Source: Planctomycetota bacterium (lineage in GTDB: Bacteria > Planctomycetota > J058 > JAJDCP01). Taken from it: a stretch of 41,502 bases of DNA. Position 1 is the stretch's first letter. Each line of letters begins with the position of its first letter. Positions 24,771-33,515 of this stretch are shown here, in pieces. Both the position numbers and the translations under genes were made by a program. The stretch is taken from contig JAJDCP010000116.1 in NCBI GenBank assembly GCA_029260765.1, positions 1-41,502 of the forward strand. The letters are read 5' to 3'. Below the pieces are notes generated by a model that had not been told where the DNA came from, made no database searches, and saw only the letters and a list, made by a program, of their open reading frames with translations.

Positions 24771-27206
24771 GTGCGGACTCGAGGGCCTGGCTTGGATCTT
24801 CCCTCTTCGGACCTGAAGCCTGCATCCTCGGCGCGCCTGCGTCGGAGGGCGCCAGCCGTCGGGCTGTTGGCCGCGGCTGCGGTGCTGCTGCTGGTTCTGC
24901 TCGGCCCCGCCGGGTCGGCGATTCTGCGGCTGGAGCGTGCCTTTGCCCAGGCCGTGGCCGGGGCGCCTTTTGTTCCGCCCGAGCAGAGCTCTGTGGTGAT
25001 CGTCGATGTGGAGAAGTGGCCGAGAGAGTTGAGCAGCCTGAACCAGGCCCTGTTGCGCATCTGGCAGCGGAAGCCGAGAGTCGTGGTCCTGGACATCTTC
25101 GCCGACGTCGACTCCAGGCTGGGCGAGGCGGTCCTGGACGGGGAGTTCTTCGCCGATCCACTGACCTCCACCGAGTACCCGGTGCTGCTCGCGGCGCAGA
25201 TGGGCTGGTTTTGGGACGCCGCCGCAGGCGCTTTCGTCCCTGGTCCGGTCAGCCCTCCCGTCGACGGGTTGCAGGGAGTGCACCTCGGGCTGGCAGCGCT
25301 GGGCCCCCCCCAATTGATGGAGAACGACGAGCCGATCCTCGCCGTCGGCCAGGTTTTCACAGACGAGCAGGGCGGCGGTTGGCTCGGCCTGGGTCTGGCG
25401 GCGGCACTGTTGCATTCGTTTACCCAGCTCACGCCAGGGACCTGGCCCCAGGAGGTGACTTCCGAGCGTGTGGTCTTCGAAGACCGGCAGATTGTGCTCG
25501 ACGCGGGGCGCCTGTGGATGGCGCGCGTGCCCCAGTCAGACGATTTCTTCACGGTCCCTCTCTCGGCCCTCGCTGGCGCGACTGTCGACCCGGCGCTGTT
25601 GGCGCGCTTCGACGGAAAGGTGGTGTTGTTCGGGCTGGTGGGCTCGACCAGCAACCTCGACACGCATCGCACGGCAGCCGGCTGGCGGCGCGGGGTTCTG
25701 ATCCACGCAGGCCAGATCGAGCAGATCATCGAAGGCCGGAGTTTCCTGCCGGTCTCTGGCCCGGTTTCGACCGTCGTGGCATGCGCCTTCCTGCTCCTGG
25801 GAGCACTGATCACGCTGTGGGTCGAGAGCCCTTGGAGGGCAGGCTTCTGGGTGCTCGGCCTTGGAGCCTTGGGGTTGATCGCCTCGCTGCTGTGCCTGCG
25901 TTTCTCGTGGACCCTGGCGCCTCCCTTCCGGCCCCTGTGTGGGGCGTTGTTGGGCTGTGCCGGGGTGGCCGGAGGACGGGTCTGGACACTGCATGTAGAG
26001 CTCAAGAGGTTCCGCACGCTGCCCGCCAGGAGCTGGAGCGCCGACCCGGTTGCGGAGCTGTTTCGTCGTTGCCACATCCAGCGCCTGCTCGCCAACGAGT
26101 TGGTCCGCTCGCGCAGCTGGACCGCCAGCACAGATCCGGCCTTCGCCGAGCAGGACAAAGAGCAACGGGTTTTTCGCCATTCCGACCGCGTCGAGCGCAG
26201 GATCGCCGGCATGGAGTGGCAGCTGGGCAGCCCGAGTGGCGTCAAAGACGTTGTGGAGATCCTCTACCTCAGCCTCTATGAAGGCTCGGGGGCTCTCAAG
26301 CGCATCCCCGAAGAGCTCAAGAGGCCTGGCAGTCCGATCTTCGTCCTCAAACATCTACGAAACTACTTCGACCACTCCTACGAGCTGGCAGCGAAGGTCC
26401 GGCGGCGTCTGGACGAGGCGCTCGCGACCTGGGCGGGAGCCTGCCTGGCCGACCTCCAGTCCGGCGCCCGCGACCTGTTGCAGCGGGTTCAGGTCCGCCT
26501 GCTCGAACAGAGCAATACCTGGCTGGAGGCTTTGCAAGAGCGCCTGCGCAAAGAGCTGCGTGGCGTGCACATCGCAGCGCCCTGCCAGACCTGGCTTGCG
26601 CGGCAGCCCCGCTTTCTCTGGCTCTGGGAAGGCGAGGCCCGAGGCTGGCGCATCGAGCTCCGCGATCAGCAGGGGCAGTCGCTCCTCGACGAACGGGTGG
26701 ACGGCGCGTTGCGCGCGTGGGACGCCCCCGCAGACCTCACGCTGGGACCGGGGTTGTATACCGCCCACATTACGCTGCAGATCGCGGCCAAGGGGGGCGG
26801 GCCCACGGTCAGCAGCGCGTTCCAGCTGCCGGAGGCCAACGCGCCACTCGGGGAGCTGCTGCCAGCCTCTCAGCGGCCGCAGGACACTTCCGAGTCGGCC
26901 CGTGTGCGCGGCAGGACAGATATCGGGGCCCTGCGTGAAGAGATCTGCGCTCTGGTCGGTGCGCAGGCACGCGGCCTCCGGCTGCTCGAGACCGGAGTTT
27001 TCTGGAGCGAGGCGGCCGTCGAGTTGTTCCCGGAAGCGGCCTCTTCGGTGACGGCTGGACACGGGCTGGAGCGGGCGCTCAAGGAGCTGCAGATTCCAGA
27101 GGAAGTCGTGCTGCGTGTGCTCTTGTGGGGCGGTCGAGCTCGCGCCCCAGCCGAGAGTCCCCAGGACGGCCAGCGGGCCCGGAGTGATGCTTCACTGGAT
27201 GTGTGA
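24771..27206 (+). CDS. CHASE2 membrane sensor with HEPN-like motif and beta-sandwich tail
   Basis: 811 residues from GTG 24771, with GAGGAAG seven bases upstream. A transmembrane helix (about 28-52) precedes a CHASE2 extracytoplasmic sensor domain (about 55-320: VVIVDVEKWPRELSSLNQALL, VVVLDIF, GKVVLFGLVGSTSNLDTHRT, GVLIHAGQIEQIIEGR). Three transmembrane helices follow (about 325-410). The cytoplasmic part has no kinase, cyclase or GGDEF domain. Instead it is helical with HLRNYFDH at residues 528-535 (R530-N531-x3-H535), the motif form used by HEPN ribonucleases. Then comes a beta-rich part around residue 615 with FLW-x8-W, as in the next gene product. The likely role is sensing an envelope signal. 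The output is unknown. Confidence 0.8.
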   Translation: MRTRGPGLDLPSSDLKPASSARLRRRAPAVGLLAAAAVLLLVLLGPAGSAILRLERAFAQAVAGAPFVPPEQSSVVIVDVEKWPRELSSLNQALLRIWQRKPRVVVLDIFADVDSRLGEAVLDGEFFADPLTSTEYPVLLAAQMGWFWDAAAGAFVPGPVSPPVDGLQGVHLGLAALGPPQLMENDEPILAVGQVFTDEQGGGWLGLGLAAALLHSFTQLTPGTWPQEVTSERVVFEDRQIVLDAGRLWMARVPQSDDFFTVPLSALAGATVDPALLARFDGKVVLFGLVGSTSNLDTHRTAAGWRRGVLIHAGQIEQIIEGRSFLPVSGPVSTVVACAFLLLGALITLWVESPWRAGFWVLGLGALGLIASLLCLRFSWTLAPPFRPLCGALLGCAGVAGGRVWTLHVELKRFRTLPARSWSADPVAELFRRCHIQRLLANELVRSRSWTASTDPAFAEQDKEQRVFRHSDRVERRIAGMEWQLGSPSGVKDVVEILYLSLYEGSGALKRIPEELKRPGSPIFVLKHLRNYFDHSYELAAKVRRRLDEALATWAGACLADLQSGARDLLQRVQVRLLEQSNTWLEALQERLRKELRGVHIAAPCQTWLARQPRFLWLWEGEARGWRIELRDQQGQSLLDERVDGALRAWDAPADLTLGPGLYTAHITLQIAAKGGGPTVSSAFQLPEANAPLGELLPASQRPQDTSESARVRGRTDIGALREEICALVGAQARGLRLLETGVFWSEAAVELFPEAASSVTAGHGLERALKELQIPEEVVLRVLLWGGRARAPAESPQDGQRARSDASLDV

Positions 27207-27240
27207 TATCTTGTGGGGTCGCCCATTTTAGGAGAAACCG

Positions 27241-28263
27241 ATGCGCTTCCCAAAGACCTCCATCTGGCTTGGGTTCGTGCTGCTCGTCTCCTATGCGGCG
27301 GCCCAGGAAGACCCGCCCCCGCCGGCAGAGACGGCGTGGGTCAACCTTCTCCAGGGGGAGGTGCGGGCCCTGCTTCCCGGCGCGGCCGAGGCTGTGGCGG
27401 CTGTGCGGGGGATGTCGCTTCCCGAGGGCACCGCGGTCGAGGTGGCTGAAGGCGGCTTCGTCCAGTTGGTGGCCGCCCGTGCCCAATCGGTGCTCCCGCT
27501 GCGAGGCGGTCAATCCTGGCTGGTGGGCGCAGAGGCGCAGGACGCAGTGGAGCGGCCGGCGCGGGCGATCGCCGCGGTCATCGACGCGCTGCGGGCGCTG
27601 CAGGTCTCCTGGCAGGACGGACCGGCCGGCAGAGGCTTGGAGGGAGGCTTGCGGGGCGGTCCTGACGGGCGCGATCCGTTCTTGATCGCGCCCCATTTTG
27701 TCTCTCAGCTCGATCCGGTCGTGTTTCTCTGGTACGCGTCCAAACCGGTGGCCGCCTGGCAGCTCACCGTCTGCGTGGAGGAGTCCTTGCAGACGGTCTG
27801 GTCCAGCCCGCGCCTGGCCGGAGGCAGCTCGGTGTTCAGAGGCGGGCTCGACGTGCATGAGCTCGAGATGGCGGAGTCGTATCTCGTGCGGCTCGAGGGG
27901 TTCGATCAGGCAGGGACGCGGGTCGGCGCGGACCAGGTCTATCTGGAGCGCCTCGACCCCGACTATCGCCGCACGCGAGGACTGGTCGAAGAGCTTGCGG
28001 CCGTCGATGCGATCTACGCCGGAGAGGAGTTGGATGCCCTCGCGCAGGCCGTCAAGAGCGCGGCGCGGGGCGAGGTCTTCGCTCGCTGGGGGCTTTGGAG
28101 CGAAGGCGGGGTTCGGTTTCTCGAGGCCGCGTTGACGTTTCCTGACGGTGCGCCAGGCAACCTGTGGCGCCTGGCCGGGATGCTGGTTGGGCTCGGGGTC
28201 GCATCCGAACAGGCGCTGGCGATGGCGGAGATGCTGGTGAGCCGGGCGGAAGCGGGGCGCTAG
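27241..28263 (+). CDS. Secreted FecR-like protein
   Basis: 340 residues from ATG 27241 behind AGGAGA. Residues 1-21 are a signal peptide ending in SYAAA. Residues about 30-95 resemble a FecR-type domain (VNLLQGEVRALLPG..GMSLPEGTAVEVAEGGFVQLVAA). A second beta-rich domain (about 150-235) begins DPVVFLWYASKPVAAW and shares the FLW-x8-W pattern with the CHASE2 protein. The C-terminal about 100 residues are helical. It follows the CHASE2 gene after 34 bases, so both are probably one transcript. FecR-like periplasmic proteins near CHASE2 sensors are seen in other bacteria. A role as periplasmic signal partner is inferred. Confidence 0.75.
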   Translation: MRFPKTSIWLGFVLLVSYAAAQEDPPPPAETAWVNLLQGEVRALLPGAAEAVAAVRGMSLPEGTAVEVAEGGFVQLVAARAQSVLPLRGGQSWLVGAEAQDAVERPARAIAAVIDALRALQVSWQDGPAGRGLEGGLRGGPDGRDPFLIAPHFVSQLDPVVFLWYASKPVAAWQLTVCVEESLQTVWSSPRLAGGSSVFRGGLDVHELEMAESYLVRLEGFDQAGTRVGADQVYLERLDPDYRRTRGLVEELAAVDAIYAGEELDALAQAVKSAARGEVFARWGLWSEGGVRFLEAALTFPDGAPGNLWRLAGMLVGLGVASEQALAMAEMLVSRAEAGR

Positions 28264-28269
28264 GCCCTG

Positions 28270-29730
28270 CTAGCACAGGCCCAACCGGTCCACGTCCGCC
28301 TCGACCTCAAACAACGGACTCTCCTCCAACAGCTCTCGCACCCGCGCCTGGCTGATCTGCAGAGCCCCGCCCAGCTGAGCGGTCGCCTCGCTGAGCGGGA
28401 CAGACCGGCGTCCTGCCATATGGAGCATGGCCTGGCAGTCGACCTGGGCAGCCAGGCAGCGGTCCTGCGCCTCGAGGAGCTCAGCATCTCTCTGCAGCAC
28501 GCGCTCAGCAAGAAACCGCATGAACCCAGCCAGGCAGGGATCGAGGGCCAGCCAATCCTGGAAGGTCTCTCGTGCCACGATGCGACAATCGACCTCGGTC
28601 AGGGCGCGCACGCTTGCGGAGCGCGGGATGTCGGACAGGATCGCGATCTCGCCAAAGCTATCGCCGGGACCGAGCTCTTTCAGCGTTCGCTCCTCTCCAT
28701 CCACCGTCTTGAAGACCAGGCAGCGACCTCGCAGGATCGTGAACGCGCGCTCGCCCTGATCCCCTTCCTGGATGAGCAGGCAGCCCCGCTTGAAGCGCTC
28801 CTGCTCGAAACGCCAGGTCCCGCGCAGAAACGCTTCCAGATCGTCGCGCAGCTGGCCCGCCGTGGCGTGCCGTTGCGCCGGATCACGGCAGAGTGCGCGC
28901 ATCGTGATGTTGGAGAGCGCACGCGGGACCCCCTCAGCTCGATACAGTGGGTCGGTGACCATGCCCCGCTTCGCGTCCTCCAACACGTCTCGCTGTGTGC
29001 TGCCGACGTACGGAGGCGTTCCCGTCAGCAGCTCGTACAGGATCGCGCCCATCGAGAAGACATCCGATCGCTCGTCCAGCGGTTTTCCCTGGGCCTGCTC
29101 GGGGGACATATAGGCCGGAGTCCCGGCGACGACTCGGGGCCGGGCGTGCTTCTCCCGGCACACCCCCCAGTCCAACAGGTAGGCCTCGCCGAAGTTGCCC
29201 ACCATGATGTTGCCGGGCTTGAGGTCGCCGTGGATGAGCCCTTGATCGTGGGCATACGAGAGCACCTCGCAGATCTTCATCAGGATCGCGACAGCACGGG
29301 CCAACAACTCGGACTGCGGTGTGCCCCGCTCGGACTCTTCGCGGAGCCAATGGCTGAGATCCGACCCATGTACACGGCTCATCGAGAAGCTCGGCAGCCC
29401 GTTGGCGTTGAGCCCGAGATCGTGCACGGGTACAACCCCGGGATGCGTCAGGCCCGCCGTTCGTTGCGCCTCCGCGACGAACTGCCTGACGAGCGCATCG
29501 GTCTGTGCCAGCTCGGGCTTGAGCTGTTTGATGACCCGCAGCTGGCCGAGGCGTAGATCGAGCACGAGTCCCAGCTGGCTCATTCCCCCCTGGGCGAACA
29601 CCCCCTGGTCGAGGTAACGGGGGCCCAACGGCTCCAGCTCGCGCTCGCCTGGTTCTTCCGGTGCCGGGTCCGGCGCGCACACCCTGGTCGGAGGGAGCGG
29701 ATCAGGCTCGGTGGCTCGAGATTCGGTCAT
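28270..29730 (-). CDS. Ser/Thr protein kinase with C-terminal cyclic-nucleotide-binding domain
   Basis: 486 residues from ATG 29730 with GGGAGG upstream. The kinase domain (about 38-300) has VIKQL Lys69, HGDLKPGN (HGD in place of HRD, Asp169), DWG at 187-189 in place of DFG, and GTPAYMSPEQ. The DWG form is common in planctomycete and myxobacterial kinases. Residues about 305-400 are a cyclic-nucleotide-binding domain with an intact phosphate-binding cassette, FGEIAILSDIPRSASV, including Glu361 and Arg370. Ser after the Arg is compatible with cGMP as well as cAMP. The C-terminal 60 residues may form a small helical domain. It follows the cyclase gene by 30 bases, so the ligand is probably made by that enzyme. 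Confidence 0.92.
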   Translation of the reverse strand: MTESRATEPDPLPPTRVCAPDPAPEEPGERELEPLGPRYLDQGVFAQGGMSQLGLVLDLRLGQLRVIKQLKPELAQTDALVRQFVAEAQRTAGLTHPGVVPVHDLGLNANGLPSFSMSRVHGSDLSHWLREESERGTPQSELLARAVAILMKICEVLSYAHDQGLIHGDLKPGNIMVGNFGEAYLLDWGVCREKHARPRVVAGTPAYMSPEQAQGKPLDERSDVFSMGAILYELLTGTPPYVGSTQRDVLEDAKRGMVTDPLYRAEGVPRALSNITMRALCRDPAQRHATAGQLRDDLEAFLRGTWRFEQERFKRGCLLIQEGDQGERAFTILRGRCLVFKTVDGEERTLKELGPGDSFGEIAILSDIPRSASVRALTEVDCRIVARETFQDWLALDPCLAGFMRFLAERVLQRDAELLEAQDRCLAAQVDCQAMLHMAGRRSVPLSEATAQLGGALQISQARVRELLEESPLFEVEADVDRLGLC

Positions 29731-29760
29731 GGCCAGCACCTCCCTCACTGAGAATAGCCA

Positions 29761-32508
29761 CTAGGGGCAGCCGTCCCAGGCTTCGTGCAACGCCTGCACT
29801 TCTTGCGCCGTCAACACCGTCCCTTGCTTGGGCGGCAACAGAATCGTGTGCCCGTAGGCGGCCCCGTGGTTCCAGGGCCCTGGAGGTTCGCGCAAATCCA
29901 GGCGGCGCGCGCGCTCCAGTGCGTCGCAGCGCGCACCCAGCCCGCGCAGATGCGTTCCGGAGGCTGGATCGACGCTGATGACAAAGATGTTCTTCTGGGC
30001 ATGGGACCAATCGACAACCATGAAGCCGAAGCCCTTTCCTCCTGGCGAGTCTGGGTCGTTGCGTGCCCACACCTTGAAGAACAGGCTGGCCGGTTGTGAC
30101 AGCCAGACGCCTGCAACTTTCTCCTGGCGGCCGCCGACGTGCGCCTCGTAGCGATGGCCACGGCGGCAATCTTGCCGGTACAGAGCCAGGTCGGTCTTGA
30201 GCTGCGCGCGTTCCTGAGGAAAGAACCCGTGCGCGGCGAAAATCGAGCCGAAATCGGCGCGGGCCGGGTGCATCCGCGCGGCGATGAACATCGCAGCGTC
30301 GAGCACGCGCAGGCCGGCTTCGACGCGCACAAAGTCTTGCAAGCCTGGGGGTTGATCCTTCTCCATGGCTGTCTTGTGCGCCATGAACACCCCGTACAGA
30401 GAGGTCGTCAGGTCGCGATGGGCGCTGAGATAGCCTTGCTCGATCTCGCTGACGTAGGCTGCCAGTTGCTGAAGCAGAGCCCGTCGAGGTTGGCCCGCGA
30501 GTAGCTCGTAGGCGATGTACAGGCAGCTGACTTTGTCGAGATTGGGATCTTCGCTGAGCCGGAATTCGATCCGGTTGAAGTCTGCCCCTCCTTCGGCACG
30601 GATCTGGTCGGCGAGATGGTCGAGCAGCAGCTCCGGTTGCGAGAGCAACAGCTGGCTGTGGCTCCGCTGCGCGCTTTCAGCAGCCTGTGTGTCGAGGATT
30701 CCTGGCTCGATGGAGCGGCCGACACCGATGTAGACAACACCCGGCTCGGGGGTCGCCTGCGGCGTCTCCGCGAAGAACTCTACCCAACTCCGCACCAACG
30801 GGGAGAGGCCGATCACGGCGCAGGGATGTGGGATGTTCTTCAACGTCTGGTCGGGCAGGTCTCTCAAGCCAAAACCCACCGAGCGCGGGGTTTTCCAGAC
30901 CTCAGGGCGCCCGTTCTCGAAGACTCCCGCGCTCAACACGACGGGGCAGGGGAGCAGACGCGTGCACCCCTCCAGCCGCGCCGCGACGTTTACGGTGTTG
31001 CCCAGGTTGGCCAGCTGGCAGCGGCTGCGACCGCCCAGATAGCCGATGGCCACGGGCCCCTTGTTGATGCCGACCCCGATCTCGGCCTGCATCTCCCCGG
31101 CATGCAGACGCAAGGAGCCAAGATAGAAGATCCGTCGCAGGCAACGTGCCGTGGCTGTCAGGATGGCGAGCAGGTCGGCGCACGCCCCATACCCGTTGAA
31201 CACCACCATGATCGCGTCGCCGACGAACTCGTGGATGACGCCGCCCACGGCACCCAGCTCTTCGTGCATGATCTTGAACAGCGGGCTGAGGATCTCAAAG
31301 ATGCCTTCGGGCGGGAGCTCTGCCACCAGGGTCGAGTACCCGCGCACATCACACATCCAGATGAGCACATCGTCGCGGGGAACGATCTCGGTGTCCCCCA
31401 GCGACTCGTTGATGACATAGGAGCGCACGTGATCGCCCACCAGCCTCGCCAGGACGGATTGGTAGTAGCGCTCGGGGTCCCGTTGCTTGATCGTCAGCTC
31501 GACACGCTTGTGGGGGCGTCCAAGCTCCCAGCTGGCGAGCACCCGCGCGAGAGCCTGCAGTTGGGCCAGCGATCGTCCGGCCAGAGCGTCGGGCCGGCAG
31601 AGCTGCTGGCGGATGCGGCAGATCTCCGCGAAACCGCCTGCCAACTGCCCATCGAGCGGGCGTCCGGGCGTGCACCAGTCCAGATCCGGCCCCAGAAACA
31701 ACGGGCTGAGATCGCCGGGATCTCCCGCCGCGGTTGGTTCTGAGAGAATCGACTGCGCGCAGGCGAACTCGCTCGCTGCCTGCAGCTCGCGAGGCCAGCG
31801 CTGCAGGCAGGCGACGATGTCTGGCAGCGGCGCGTCCCTGGCGGCCAGGGTCCAGACCTGCACGAGACGCAGGGCCGCCTGCCAGACGTTGGGGGCTGTC
31901 TCGAGCAGTCGCTCCGCGTCGAGGAGATCGCTGTTTTCTCTGGCCTCTATGAGCCGGAAGATGTGCAGGACGAGCGTCGCGCGCAGCGCTTCGGCCTGCA
32001 TCGATTCCTGCCGGGCAGCCTGCTGCCACTTTGCCGCAAGCTTGGCGGCCAACGCGAGGTTGCGCAGTGCGACCGCGGCACCCGTCAGCCCCCAGAAGGC
32101 GAGCACCCTGTCCTGGGGAGAGCCCTCGTTGGTGTGCGGCAAGCCGGCCACCGCGTGGGAGACCTTGCGCAGGCCGAAGTTCGTGACGCCGAGACCGATC
32201 TGGGACAGGCCTTTGTACAGATCAGACAAGCGATGCGAGGCGTGCTGGCTGCGTTCCAGACTGTAGATCAAGGGAGCCAGCTTCGAGACGAAGCGCAACG
32301 CTGCCGCGTCCCCCAGCCTGATCAGAAGCCTGCAGCTCTGGCACAGATAGCTGAAGGCCTTCGGCTTGCGGCTGAGCTCGGCGTTGCCGATCTCCAGCAG
32401 GGCAGGGATGTCACGCACCGAAGGCCCCGCCCATGCGGCGATGGTTTCTTCGAGCGCAGCCCGGAGCTGCTGTCGGGTTTGCAGCGCGTCGAAGGCGTGA
32501 CTATCCAA
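29761..32508 (-). CDS. Class III nucleotide cyclase with a C-terminal kinase-shared module
   Basis: 915 residues from TTG 32508 (GAGG seven bases upstream; a stop lies directly before it). Residues about 1-330 are helical and TPR-like. The cyclase domain (about 378-575) has both metal-binding Asp (MCDVRGYSTL Asp387; EFVGDAIM Asp431) and the transition-state Asn507 and Arg511 (NTVNVAARLE). The purine-specifying Lys of adenylyl cyclases is Glu427, as in guanylyl cyclases, and the second position is Ala500. Product specificity is therefore uncertain but may be cGMP. Residues 617-915 are homologous to residues about 45-345 of the large kinase (21426-24437). No membrane segment is seen. It lies upstream of the kinase with a cyclic-nucleotide-binding domain in one transcript. 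Confidence 0.9.
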   Translation of the reverse strand: MDSHAFDALQTRQQLRAALEETIAAWAGPSVRDIPALLEIGNAELSRKPKAFSYLCQSCRLLIRLGDAAALRFVSKLAPLIYSLERSQHASHRLSDLYKGLSQIGLGVTNFGLRKVSHAVAGLPHTNEGSPQDRVLAFWGLTGAAVALRNLALAAKLAAKWQQAARQESMQAEALRATLVLHIFRLIEARENSDLLDAERLLETAPNVWQAALRLVQVWTLAARDAPLPDIVACLQRWPRELQAASEFACAQSILSEPTAAGDPGDLSPLFLGPDLDWCTPGRPLDGQLAGGFAEICRIRQQLCRPDALAGRSLAQLQALARVLASWELGRPHKRVELTIKQRDPERYYQSVLARLVGDHVRSYVINESLGDTEIVPRDDVLIWMCDVRGYSTLVAELPPEGIFEILSPLFKIMHEELGAVGGVIHEFVGDAIMVVFNGYGACADLLAILTATARCLRRIFYLGSLRLHAGEMQAEIGVGINKGPVAIGYLGGRSRCQLANLGNTVNVAARLEGCTRLLPCPVVLSAGVFENGRPEVWKTPRSVGFGLRDLPDQTLKNIPHPCAVIGLSPLVRSWVEFFAETPQATPEPGVVYIGVGRSIEPGILDTQAAESAQRSHSQLLLSQPELLLDHLADQIRAEGGADFNRIEFRLSEDPNLDKVSCLYIAYELLAGQPRRALLQQLAAYVSEIEQGYLSAHRDLTTSLYGVFMAHKTAMEKDQPPGLQDFVRVEAGLRVLDAAMFIAARMHPARADFGSIFAAHGFFPQERAQLKTDLALYRQDCRRGHRYEAHVGGRQEKVAGVWLSQPASLFFKVWARNDPDSPGGKGFGFMVVDWSHAQKNIFVISVDPASGTHLRGLGARCDALERARRLDLREPPGPWNHGAAYGHTILLPPKQGTVLTAQEVQALHEAWDGCP

Positions 32509-32765
32509 AGAGGAACCTCAAGTCGCGGGCCGGGAGCCTCCGCGGGCCCCTGGGCACAGGGGTGCATCGAGATGGTCCCCATTGCCTGCAGCGTAGCATT
32601 CCTCGGCCTGTGGCGCCAAGCTCCGTATGGGCGGACGGCCTGGCGCGCCTGTGGTACAGTGGGGATAAACCCAGCGGAGCGCACCATGGAGCCCAGGGCG
32701 TCAACGCTCGCCAGAAACGCGCTGACAGCACGGCTTCAAAGCACCCGGATAGACAGGAGGCGACC

Positions 32766-33401
32766 ATGTCCCACGACCCCCTCAGCCAGCGACTCCAGCG
32801 CCTCAGCTGCGCCGCCTTGTCGGTCGGGTTGATGCTGTTTGTTGGCGCTTGCGGCGACAGCAGCGACAGCGCGGGAGGAGGCATCCCCGAGGGCCTCGAA
32901 GGGTACGTGGGAAACCTGGCGGACGCGTCCTATCTCAACCTGCGGGGCAAGCCAGCGAGAAAGAACGCCCGTGGTGAGGATGTCTCGATGGAGCAATTCG
33001 AGGGACGTTTCGTCTGGGCGGAGTATGCGGCGCCCTGGTGCGGTCCCTGCAGGCAGCAGGCCGAGATCATCAAAGACATCGACGGCAACCTGGGGGAGGA
33101 CATCGCATTCCTCACCGTCATGACCAGCGAGATGGGCGGCTACGGGCATCCGGCCACCCAGGAGACGGCTCGCAGCTGGGCCAGCGCCCATGGCCTGGAC
33201 GCAGGCCAGGTCCTGGCAGCCGACCTGACGGCGATCACGATTCCCCGCCACCTGTTGTTTTCCCCGCAAGGCCACACGCTGTTTGCCCGCGAGGGTGCGA
33301 TGAGCGCCGCGGAGATCCGGGAGGTGGCGGAACGCCGCATGCACGAGTGGAGGGCCTGGCGGCAGACCGGTGCGCGCGCGGATTGGATGACGGGCTTGTG
33401 A
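32766..33401 (+). CDS. TlpA/thioredoxin-like lipoprotein
   Basis: 211 residues from ATG 32766 behind AGGAGG. The N-terminus (residues 1-29) is a lipoprotein signal with lipobox FVGAC and lipidated Cys29, followed by a Ser/Gly-rich linker. The thioredoxin-like domain (about 60-200) has the redox motif WCGPC (Cys92, Cys95) after VWAEYAAP, and a cis-Pro region in ITIPRHLLFSPQG. It probably acts as a membrane-tethered thiol-disulfide oxidoreductase in the periplasm, for cytochrome maturation or oxidative protein care. It is divergent from the cyclase gene, and no partner gene is adjacent. Confidence 0.9.
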   Translation: MSHDPLSQRLQRLSCAALSVGLMLFVGACGDSSDSAGGGIPEGLEGYVGNLADASYLNLRGKPARKNARGEDVSMEQFEGRFVWAEYAAPWCGPCRQQAEIIKDIDGNLGEDIAFLTVMTSEMGGYGHPATQETARSWASAHGLDAGQVLAADLTAITIPRHLLFSPQGHTLFAREGAMSAAEIREVAERRMHEWRAWRQTGARADWMTGL

Positions 33402-33515
33402 AAGCCGCCCGGAGCATCCCCGGGACTGCCCCCACGCCTGCAAAGCGCCTTCCGCAGGCAGCCCCAGTATGCTAAACTCAATAGTGTAACGGGAGCAAGC
33501 AGACGAGGATGTTCC

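Noticed and set aside
24438..25415. N-terminal extension of the large kinase to 1329 residues
   Set aside because: The extension overlaps the CHASE2 gene on the other strand, has no family-like sequence, and GTG 24437 has its own GGGAG site.
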